A stretch of DNA of 5,410 nucleotides from Candidatus Kapaibacterium sp. (GTDB lineage: Bacteria; Bacteroidota; Ignavibacteria; Kapaibacteriales; UBA961): the NCBI GenBank assembly GCA_023253875.1, contig JALRFC010000147.1, positions 1-5,410 on the forward strand, read 5' to 3'. Positions within the stretch are counted from its first letter, which is position 1. The number at the start of each line of letters is the position of its first letter. Below the pieces are notes generated by a model. It searched no databases. It worked only from the letters and a program-made list of their open reading frames with translations, and had not been told where the DNA came from. Both the position numbers and the translations under genes were made by a program. Positions 1 through 5,410 of this stretch are shown piece by piece.

Positions 1-1454
1 GATTTACTGCTACATTTGGGGATCAGATTGCAGTTCTTCATAGCAAAATGACAAATCATGAACGATATGAACATTGGCGCACCATTCGATCGGGAAATGC
101 ACGCATCGTGATTGGTGCGAGATCCGCTCTTTTTGCTCCTTTTCGGGAAGGTAGATTGGGATTGATTATCGTTGATGAAGAACATGAATCAAGCTATAAA
201 CAAGAAGCTCCTTCTCCACGGTATAATGCTCGTGATTTTGCTGTTGTTCGAGGGAATATCGAGAATGTGGTGACCATACTTGGATCTGCAACACCAAGCA
301 TGGAGAGTATGTTCAATGCACAACATGGAAAATATCATTATCTGCATATTTCTTCAAGAGCAGATGGAGCCAAATTACCTGAATTACAACTCATTGATAT
401 TCGGGAACATAGAAAATCTGGTACATTGCATGGTGCATTCTCTGAAGAATTATTGCAAGCAATTATTCAAAGAGTGATTAAGAAAGAGGGAGTGATTCTC
501 TTCCACAATCGTCGTGGTTTTGCGCGTTTTCAGGAATGTCCTGATTGTGGACATATACCCATGTGTAAACACTGCAGTGTGTCACTCACATTGCATAAGC
601 ATTCAGGAATGCTTAAATGTCACTATTGTGGTTATGCTGAACGCTCGATGCATTCTTGTTCTGTGTGTGGTGGCACAGAGATTAAAGAACCTGGAACCGG
701 CACGCAAAAGGTAGAAGAGGAATTGAATGAATTATTAATTGCCAGGGGATTGAAAGTGGTGATTGAGCGCATGGATTTGGATACAACCGCAAGAAAAGGG
801 GAGCATCGAAGAATTCTAACGGCATTCTCAAAAAAAGAAATTGATATTCTCATCGGAACGCAAATGGTCGCAAAAGGACTCGATTTCCCTCATGTGTCCA
901 TGGTCGGAATAGTAGATGCTGATCATCAATTATTTATGCCGGATTTTCGATCCTCAGAGAGAACATTTCAGTTATTGACACAAGTTGCAGGCAGGGCAGG
1001 AAGATCAGGTCAATTACAAGGAAAAGTTCTCCTTCAAACTTCTCATCCGGATCATCAAGCTATTCTTGCCACAATGACCGGATCTTATGAGCTCTTTTAC
1101 AATGATGAATTACAATCCAGAAAAGATGCTTTGTATCCACCATATACAAGGATTGTCACTATTGAATGTACAGGGCCAGATGAATATGCAGTCCATGATT
1201 CAGCCACAATCATTACTCAACTATTGCCGACAAAAGGACAACCATTCATCCTTCTCGGACCAAGTATACCTTTCATCGCGAAATTAAAGGGACAATTTCG
1301 AAGAGTGATTGTGTTAAAAGGGAATAAGCATGAAGATCCATCGGGTGAAGTTCTTCGTATGATATTGAAAAAAGCTATGCATATGTATGCAGAGCATCAT
1401 GCAAAACAATCAGTTAAGGTCACCCTAGATATTGATGCTTATGGTTCAGTCTAG
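1..1454 (+). CDS. priA: PriA, primosomal replication-restart helicase, C-terminal part (5' end outside window)
   Basis: PriA is a 3'-to-5' superfamily 2 DNA helicase that recognises stalled forks and D-loops and reloads the replicative helicase. The frame is open from the left edge (first full codon at base 3), giving 483 residues; the Met codon at 48 is internal, since the sequence before it (AVLHSK) already matches PriA. Numbering from base 3: Walker B DEEH at 58-61, motif III SATP at 95-98, NRRGF at 169-173, then the PriA-specific zinc region with all eight cysteines (179, 182, 188, 191, 206, 209, 219, 222) inserted in the helicase core. Motif V (GTQMVAKG) starts at 285 and motif VI (AGRAGR) is at 329-334. 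The C-terminal domain ends in DIDAYGSV, close to the usual DVDP-type ending. Walker A and the N-terminal DNA-binding domain lie off the window. Nothing visible looks broken. It converges on rimM, overlapping it by 9 bases. Identification is secure. Confidence 0.97.
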   Translation, partial: FTATFGDQIAVLHSKMTNHERYEHWRTIRSGNARIVIGARSALFAPFREGRLGLIIVDEEHESSYKQEAPSPRYNARDFAVVRGNIENVVTILGSATPSMESMFNAQHGKYHYLHISSRADGAKLPELQLIDIREHRKSGTLHGAFSEELLQAIIQRVIKKEGVILFHNRRGFARFQECPDCGHIPMCKHCSVSLTLHKHSGMLKCHYCGYAERSMHSCSVCGGTEIKEPGTGTQKVEEELNELLIARGLKVVIERMDLDTTARKGEHRRILTAFSKKEIDILIGTQMVAKGLDFPHVSMVGIVDADHQLFMPDFRSSERTFQLLTQVAGRAGRSGQLQGKVLLQTSHPDHQAILATMTGSYELFYNDELQSRKDALYPPYTRIVTIECTGPDEYAVHDSATIITQLLPTKGQPFILLGPSIPFIAKLKGQFRRVIVLKGNKHEDPSGEVLRMILKKAMHMYAEHHAKQSVKVTLDIDAYGSV

Positions 1455-1985
1455 ATTGCTCTCATCATGATCGGAACCAGGAAGTAGATCTCTCAATCCT
1501 TCAATCAATCGTATGACAATCTGTTTTTTATTGATATCAGTTGCAATAATCACATCATCAATTACAGGTAATGGAATATCGCCATCCTTTGTAGTGAGAA
1601 CCCATACATCATTTGCCGGCATGATCCACACATCGGTAATTGTTCCCAGTATATTCCCTTGTTCATCAATTGCAGTGCAATTCAGTAAATCACTGATATA
1701 ATACTGTTCATTGTCACGCAATAATTCTTTTTCATCAATGAATACCCCATTGTCTTTCAATTGGTCAATATCACTCATCTGTACCCCTTTTACCATGATG
1801 ATGAGTGATTGCTTATATGATTCACATGATAAAAGAATATAAGGCTTTGCAAAATTTGCAGAGAAACCAATCAACACGGGAGTTCCAGATTGCAAAGCTA
1901 TGGAAGCATCCGGACACTGCGTGAGTATCATCGCACCTGAAGTGCCATGTGTTCTGCTGATTGTACCAATATTTCTATAACCCAT
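1446..1985 (-). CDS. rimM: RimM, 16S rRNA processing / 30S maturation factor
   Basis: RimM binds ribosomal protein S19 and helps mature the head of the 30S subunit in the cytoplasm. The 179-residue product has the usual length and two-domain plan. The N-terminal RimM domain opens with IGTISRTHGTSGAM (residues 6-19, the family's G-x-I-x-x-x-H-G-x-x-G signature) and runs to about residue 90. A PRC-barrel domain follows from YYISDLLNC (95-103) through GTITDVW (114-120), NDVWVL (125-130) and IPLPVID (137-143) to IEGL at 161-164. I chose the ATG at 1985 because the signature starts right behind it and an AAGG lies 8 bases upstream. A longer frame from 2057 would add 24 residues that only mirror the overlapping helicase end. 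The gene starts 10 bases after the helicase stop and is probably co-transcribed and translationally coupled with it. rpsP, trmD and rplS, the usual neighbours, are absent here. Its 3' end overlaps priA. Confidence 0.95.
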   Translation of the reverse strand: MGYRNIGTISRTHGTSGAMILTQCPDASIALQSGTPVLIGFSANFAKPYILLSCESYKQSLIIMVKGVQMSDIDQLKDNGVFIDEKELLRDNEQYYISDLLNCTAIDEQGNILGTITDVWIMPANDVWVLTTKDGDIPLPVIDDVIIATDINKKQIVIRLIEGLRDLLPGSDHDESNLD

Positions 1986-1993
1986 AGTATATG

Positions 1994-1998
1994 CCTTA
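1994..1998 (-). promoter_or_regulatory. Ribosome binding site of rimM overlapping the helicase stop codon
   Basis: Read on the minus strand, TAAGG combines the TAA stop of the helicase gene (1998-1996) with an AAGG Shine-Dalgarno core (1997-1994), 8 bases before the rimM ATG at 1985. This supports the shorter rimM start. A ribosome ending on the helicase gene would sit directly on the rimM initiation site, which suggests translational coupling. The site is only four bases long, so it is a moderate signal. Confidence 0.6.
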
Positions 1999-3783
1999 AA
2001 AGAGTCTTCCTCTTTCCAAACATTGAAAAAGCCATTCTTTCTTTGCTTCCAAATCATGAAGATTCATGTCATCTTGTGACTTACCAAATCGTTTCTTTGA
2101 AGCGGTGTGAATGGTTCTAATATCCGCTTTTAGTCCTTGTGAGCGCAAAGATTGCATCATTCTTTGTGATAATGCTGAACATTCTTGTCGTAATCGCTGC
2201 TCCAACTCAATGATATTCATAGCCATGGGAGGTTCGGGAGTTGTTTGTATCGGCTCATCATGTTGTGCAGTAATCGAGTCTTGTGGTTTATTCGGATCAG
2301 GGAATAATTCCCAGTGCAGTGTTTCAGTGGCTTTATGTTCCACATCGGCTAATATCCAAGATTCTTGTTCTTGAATGAACTCCCGAGCTTGTTGCGCTTC
2401 AAGTCTTTTTTGCTGAAGTTTCACGCCTAATTGTTGCTCATTCATGAGCCATTCAAAAATCATGGCAAGTGCTGAATCATTCGAAGCAAATAAGTCACAC
2501 ATATTCTGTTCATGCGTAAAGCCATCGAAATATCGCATTCCACGAAAGATTTGCTGCATCGTTTTTGAAAATGCACGAACTAAATCGGCTTTGACAATAA
2601 CGCTAATTGGTTTGATATCAGTCCCTTCGCCAATCATATCAACCTGAACCATGACATCTATCTCGCCCTTGCGATATTCATCAAGCGTTTTTAGTCTGAT
2701 TTTTTCAGGTATATCTTGTCCAATTCTTGCAGATTTCCATTCCGGAAAACGTTCCAATACAAATTCCAAAATGGCTTGTGCATGTAGATTGCTCATTGCA
2801 ATGATGAGCATCTGATGTGCTCGTTTAGAACGTGTACCGGATTGAATCTGATGATCAACAGATATATTTCTTTTCTGCTTGAAACGTTCGAAAGCAGGAG
2901 TGAGAAGTGACTCTAAATAGACTGTATGAAAACGCATATTGCGTCGTGCTAGAAATGCATCTACGTCTTTCTCGCCTGATGTCATGTCCTGCATTTGACT
3001 AAGTGATAATTCGACCTCTTCTTGTGTATCTATATTTCTCAATTTTATTTTATAATCAATCATATTGACAGAGACACGCTTCAATATTTTCCCTTCCTCA
3101 TGGGCATCTCGAAGTAACACTTCATGTAATGCTTTATAGTACCGCTCATTATCCCGAATTTCAAAAGGTACGCCAAACAGCGATTTATTATCGGAGCGAA
3201 CCGGTGTTCCTGATAGTGCCACACTGCAAGTATGTGGTAATTTATTGATTGCCAATGCCCATGTGCCTTCATCGGAAAGATGATGTACTTCATCAAATAC
3301 AAACATGCATTCTTCTTGAGATGTAAAGGAATGTAATGCGGAATTTCCTGTTTTTCCGGAAGCATATTGATATGTTGTAATGATGATATCGGTATGTGCA
3401 TTTTTGAGAAATGTTTTGTCTGAATCAGCTATGCAAAATGTCAATGGAGGTGCGCCGATATGTTTCAATACAGTAGATAATTCTTTGGCATCAGCATATT
3501 GATCTCGAAGATTTCCACGAGGCACAAAGACGATGAGTTTTTTTGCTTTTTTTATATGTCTTGCAATGATGAATGATGCAAGCGCAGTGATTGTTTTACC
3601 ATAACCCGGAACGAATACGCCCAAATGGAAATTGTCATTCAATAGTAGTCTTGTTGCAAGTTTATGTAAAAAATGCAATTGACCTGTTCTGAATGCAAAT
3701 GGTGGACGCACGGTGATGCCGGGCAATTGAATCATATCACCAAGGGTTTGCCCTGTCCCTTGTGACCGTAAATCTTCTTTCAT
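1996..3783 (-). CDS. Superfamily 2 DEAD/DEAH-box helicase (SSL2-like), function unknown
   Basis: This 595-residue protein is an ATP-dependent nucleic-acid helicase or translocase of the broad SSL2-like group (COG1061 type). Seen in order: a Q-motif-like RTGQ at 32-35; Walker A PGYGKT at 59-64; motif Ia VFVPRGNLRDQ at 85-95; TTYQY at 136-140; motif II DEVH at 164-167; motif III SGTP at 191-194; motif V DMIGEGTDI at 382-390; and motif VI QQIFRGMR at 410-417, with both arginines kept but phenylalanine where glycine is usual. About residues 445-480 are Gln/Glu-rich and probably helical or coiled-coil; 495-520 is a Pro/Thr/Gln-rich linker. The end (558-595, with IHTASKKRFGKS and a helix to the stop) resembles the short terminal module I recall from phage and actinobacterial helicases of this type. 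No nuclease or methylase domain is visible. The ATG at 3783 is the first in frame after a stop; no Shine-Dalgarno is seen. It lies directly upstream of rimM. Family secure, role unknown. Confidence 0.9.
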   Translation of the reverse strand: MKEDLRSQGTGQTLGDMIQLPGITVRPPFAFRTGQLHFLHKLATRLLLNDNFHLGVFVPGYGKTITALASFIIARHIKKAKKLIVFVPRGNLRDQYADAKELSTVLKHIGAPPLTFCIADSDKTFLKNAHTDIIITTYQYASGKTGNSALHSFTSQEECMFVFDEVHHLSDEGTWALAINKLPHTCSVALSGTPVRSDNKSLFGVPFEIRDNERYYKALHEVLLRDAHEEGKILKRVSVNMIDYKIKLRNIDTQEEVELSLSQMQDMTSGEKDVDAFLARRNMRFHTVYLESLLTPAFERFKQKRNISVDHQIQSGTRSKRAHQMLIIAMSNLHAQAILEFVLERFPEWKSARIGQDIPEKIRLKTLDEYRKGEIDVMVQVDMIGEGTDIKPISVIVKADLVRAFSKTMQQIFRGMRYFDGFTHEQNMCDLFASNDSALAMIFEWLMNEQQLGVKLQQKRLEAQQAREFIQEQESWILADVEHKATETLHWELFPDPNKPQDSITAQHDEPIQTTPEPPMAMNIIELEQRLRQECSALSQRMMQSLRSQGLKADIRTIHTASKKRFGKSQDDMNLHDLEAKKEWLFQCLERGRLF

Positions 3784-3819
3784 TAAAAAAAACGTGGATT
3801 GGTTTATGGCTGCATTACT

Positions 3820-3848
3820 AATTTAGGGTATTGATATCCCTTTCACAA
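3820..3848 (-). promoter_or_regulatory. Possible sigma-70-like promoter for the helicase-rimM unit
   Basis: On the minus strand TTGTGA (3848-3843) and TAAATT (3825-3820) are separated by exactly 17 bases and lie upstream of the helicase ATG at 3783. Each hexamer matches the sigma-70 consensus at 4 of 6 positions. This would give a 5' leader of roughly 30 bases. If the organism is a Bacteroidota member its main sigma factor would prefer a different consensus (TTTG / TAnnTTTG), which I do not find convincingly here. No equally good candidate was found for the rightward gene. Confidence 0.25.
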
Positions 3849-3861
3849 TGGGAGTTTCCCA
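3849..3861. repeat. Short perfect inverted repeat in the divergent intergenic region (possible operator)
   Basis: TGGGA and TCCCA flank a 3-base centre (GTT). The repeat sits 12 bases upstream of the cyclo-ligase start and immediately behind the possible -35 box of the helicase promoter. A looser pair, AGGG (3825-3828) and CCCT (3838-3841), lies beside it. The placement between divergent genes would suit a regulator binding site or a small leader hairpin, but the arms are only 5 bases and could be chance. Confidence 0.25.
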
Positions 3862-3873
3862 CATTTCTCCAAT

Positions 3874-4494
3874 ATGATGAATCATAATCAAATCATAGAA
3901 CAAAAGAACATGCTTCGTAAACAATATGAAACATTACGGGCTGGAATATCATTAGAAGAGAGGTTGAATGCTGAAGCAAGAATACTAGAACATGTGCAAG
4001 CTTCAGAGGTTATTCTTACTTCAGATCATATTTGTTCATTTGTTTCTTTTGGTACTGAGGTTTCAACGAAAGGCATACATGCATTTTTTCTGCAATCAGG
4101 AAAAACCTTATATCTGCCGAGAATTAGTGGTAGCCGAACAATGGACATGATTCGGGTTGATGCACATACTCAATTTGAAATAAATAGTTATGGCATCCAA
4201 GAACCTATCGGAGAAGTAATGGATACTGCATCGATTCAATCAGCAGTTTGCATCATTCCATTATTGTCATATGACTCATATGGCCATCGTTTGGGATATG
4301 GTGGTGGATATTATGATCAATTCTTAAGCGACAAACTTTCTATCAAAAAAATTGGATTATGTTTTTCCATTCAATGTTCTCAATCTGAAATACCTTCGGA
4401 ACATCATGATATCATTCTAGATATGATTATCAATGAGCAAGGTATATTCTTTCCCCAAAAAAATAAGCCCGCTTGTGGCGGGCTTTATTATTAG
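3874..4494 (+). CDS. fau: 5-formyltetrahydrofolate cyclo-ligase (5-FCL, MTHFS family)
   Basis: The enzyme converts 5-formyltetrahydrofolate plus ATP to 5,10-methenyltetrahydrofolate, ADP and phosphate, recycling an inhibitory folate in the cytoplasm (E. coli ygfA/fau). The 206-residue product shows the family pattern: a basic N-terminal helix with KNMLRKQYETLR (11-22); LPRISGSRTMDMIRV (81-95) in the substrate region; IIPLLSYDSYGHRLGYGGGYYD (127-148), whose glycine-rich GYGGGYYD is the nucleotide/Mg-binding signature; and EIPSEHHDIILDMII (172-186), the usual P-x-x-x-x-D-x-x-x-D ending. Length is slightly above the usual 180-200, owing to an 11-residue tail encoded by the terminator. The start is ATG 3874 or the adjacent ATG 3877; an in-frame stop at 3832 rules out longer forms, and no Shine-Dalgarno lies at proper spacing. 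It is divergent from the helicase gene and overlaps the convergent DUF2723 gene by 4 bases. The identification is secure; the gene name varies between species. Confidence 0.95.
   Translation: MMNHNQIIEQKNMLRKQYETLRAGISLEERLNAEARILEHVQASEVILTSDHICSFVSFGTEVSTKGIHAFFLQSGKTLYLPRISGSRTMDMIRVDAHTQFEINSYGIQEPIGEVMDTASIQSAVCIIPLLSYDSYGHRLGYGGGYYDQFLSDKLSIKKIGLCFSIQCSQSEIPSEHHDIILDMIINEQGIFFPQKNKPACGGLYY
4465..4485. terminator. Bidirectional rho-independent terminator inside the 3' end of the cyclo-ligase gene
   Basis: AAGCCCGC (4465-4472) and GCGGGCTT (4478-4485) form a perfect 8-base-pair GC-rich stem with a 5-base loop (TTGTG). On the plus strand it is followed by TTATTATT; on the minus strand the stem is followed by a better T tract (TTATTTTTTT, 4464-4455). 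It therefore serves both convergent genes. It begins 5 bases after the stop of the minus-strand DUF2723 gene, but for the plus-strand gene the whole stem is coding and the stop codon (4492-4494) comes after it. Confidence 0.9.
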
Positions 4495-5410
4495 AGTTGT
4501 GATTTCATTGATTGTGCTCTTCGGATAATTTCCTGAGGAGGATAATTCCTTGCAAATCTATCAATGTCATGCAAGCGATTTTCTTCTATATATCGAGCAC
4601 TTTCGATGGCTTTGGAGAAAAACTCTTTTGCTTGTTTTTTCGCTCCTGCTCGTGCATAGACTTCACCGATTTGATATTCCAATACATATGTGATTGGGAA
4701 TTGTTCTGGTGAAATATATCGATTCATTGCATCGAGAATTTTGACACATTTTGCATTGTCTTGTTTCTCTTCGGCATGATAGCTAGCATAATTCAAGAAT
4801 GTCATTCGATAGCTATCCATGAATCTTCTATGAACTTCATCATAATACACTTCTTTATTGTGTAGATTTCTAAACTTGAAGCCATAATGAGGCTCAGTAT
4901 ATGCAATGTCATCAGCTACAGGATTCAGCAAACACTTATCCATGATTTGAATCTCATAGCGTTGAGCGGGGCTTTGTTTGACAGGGCATACGCGTTGTGC
5001 CAGACCTTCTATACGGAGATACTCATCCAATCCCATATATGAATCCGCTCCTTGTGTGAAATATACCGGTCTTTCAAATTTCACAACCTTCATGATGTCT
5101 GCAACTAGCTTATGTTGTGGTCCCTTGTAAAAGACAGGTATATTCTCTTTTTCTCCCGGCCTTGGATTGCCATCTCCATTGAATGCAAATTGCATCACGC
5201 CATTAGCTAAGATGGTTGAATCACTCGTGAATCGCTTCAGTATGTCTTGGCTGACAGGGATAGTGATATTTTCAGCTTCAGACAATTCTGGACCAATTGC
5301 CTCGCTACTTGTCTCATCGGCAAGAAGGGAATTATCGCTGAATGTCAGAGGAATTTTCTTTGCTCCCCAAGGCGCACGGTTTTTAAGTTCATACATATAC
5401 CAGCCTGTTT
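4491..5410 (-). CDS. DUF2723-family membrane protein, C-terminal soluble part (5' end outside window)
   Basis: The reading frame is open through the right edge (residues T-G-W-Y precede the first Met at 5396), so this is the end of a larger protein and that Met is not the start. DUF2723 proteins are large FCB-group integral membrane proteins related to protein O-mannosyltransferase-type enzymes; the transmembrane part would lie off the window. Numbering from the Met at 5396, recognisable family features are ERPVYFTQGAD (108-118) followed by MGLDEYLRIEGLAQRVCPV (121-139), the typical 'PVYF...GLDdYLr-EGLa-rlvPv' block. Next come FKFRNLHNKEVYYDE (173-187) and MDSYRMTFLNYA (193-204). The last part (about 210-275), including IGEVYARAGAKKQAKEFFSKAI (243-264), looks like a helical, TPR-like repeat. 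No membrane segment is visible in this portion, which fits an extracytoplasmic C-terminal domain. The gene ends at the shared terminator. The assignment rests on remembered family motifs; substrate and acceptor are unknown. Confidence 0.8.
   Translation of the reverse strand, partial: TGWYMYELKNRAPWGAKKIPLTFSDNSLLADETSSEAIGPELSEAENITIPVSQDILKRFTSDSTILANGVMQFAFNGDGNPRPGEKENIPVFYKGPQHKLVADIMKVVKFERPVYFTQGADSYMGLDEYLRIEGLAQRVCPVKQSPAQRYEIQIMDKCLLNPVADDIAYTEPHYGFKFRNLHNKEVYYDEVHRRFMDSYRMTFLNYASYHAEEKQDNAKCVKILDAMNRYISPEQFPITYVLEYQIGEVYARAGAKKQAKEFFSKAIESARYIEENRLHDIDRFARNYPPQEIIRRAQSMKSQL

Noticed and set aside
48..48. Met codon at 48 as the start of a short priA
   Set aside because: The upstream codons to the window edge are in frame and match PriA, so the gene simply begins outside the window.
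280..714. Alternative plus-strand frames inside priA (280-477, 514-714) and the minus-strand frame 632-853
   Set aside because: They overlap the conserved helicase and zinc-binding region of PriA; the Cys-rich product at 514-714 is a frame shadow of the zinc motifs.
1513..1701. Short plus-strand frames opposite rimM and the helicase (also 2111-2374, 2444-2647)
   Set aside because: They are antisense to well-supported genes, with low-complexity products rich in Ser, Ile and Cys and no family match.
1986..2057. N-terminal extension of rimM to an ATG at 2057
   Set aside because: The added 24 residues lie in the helicase coding region, resemble no part of RimM, and the ATG at 1985 has a ribosome binding site and matches the family N-terminus.
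3081..3401. 106-codon minus-strand frame inside the helicase gene
   Set aside because: It lies in another frame of the same strand within a clearly coding region and its product shows no recognisable motif.
1996..3783. Helicase as part of a restriction-modification or other phage-defence system
   Set aside because: No nuclease, methylase or other defence partner is visible; both flanking genes are housekeeping, so there is no support for a defence island here.
3831..3836. TTGATA as a -35 box for the rightward cyclo-ligase gene
   Set aside because: No acceptable -10 hexamer is found 16-19 bases downstream; the region there is the GGGAGTTTCCC repeat.
3850..3854. GGGAG as a ribosome binding site for the cyclo-ligase
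   Set aside because: It is about 19 bases before the ATG, too far for normal Shine-Dalgarno pairing, and it is half of the inverted repeat.

Overview
The window looks like a chromosomal stretch from an AT-rich bacterium (about 40% G+C by eye), most likely in the Bacteroidota/Ignavibacteria/Chlorobi (FCB) group. The best pointer is the right-hand gene, which ends like a DUF2723 membrane protein, a family concentrated in that group. Two of the three starts that can be seen (the helicase and the 5-FCL gene) lack a clear Shine-Dalgarno sequence, as is common there. TGA is used as a stop (rimM), so the standard code applies. I cannot place the organism more precisely.

Layout, left to right. (1) 1-1454, + strand: the C-terminal part of priA, the replication-restart helicase, cut by the left edge. 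(2) 1446-1985, - strand: rimM, a 30S ribosome maturation factor, tail-to-tail with priA with a 9-base overlap. (3) 1996-3783, - strand: a 595-residue superfamily 2 DEAD/DEAH-type helicase directly upstream of rimM, whose stop codon lies inside rimM's ribosome binding site, so the two form a tight two-gene unit. (4) 3784-3873: a 90-base divergent intergenic region with a possible helicase promoter and a small perfect inverted repeat. (5) 3874-4494, + strand: 5-formyltetrahydrofolate cyclo-ligase. (6) 4465-4485: a strong bidirectional intrinsic terminator inside the last codons of that gene. (7) 4491-5410, - strand: the C-terminal part of a DUF2723-family protein, cut by the right edge and overlapping gene 5 by 4 bases.

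Four of the five genes belong to well-known families in DNA restart, ribosome assembly, one-carbon metabolism and probably envelope glycosylation; the exact role of the helicase is unknown. The window is very compact: two convergent pairs overlap at their 3' ends and there is only one intergenic gap. I see no CRISPR array, insertion sequence, tRNA, rRNA or clear defence system. The points most worth a second look are the pairing of a phage/accessory-type helicase with the housekeeping gene rimM, away from its usual rpsP-trmD-rplS setting, and the terminator doubling as coding sequence.
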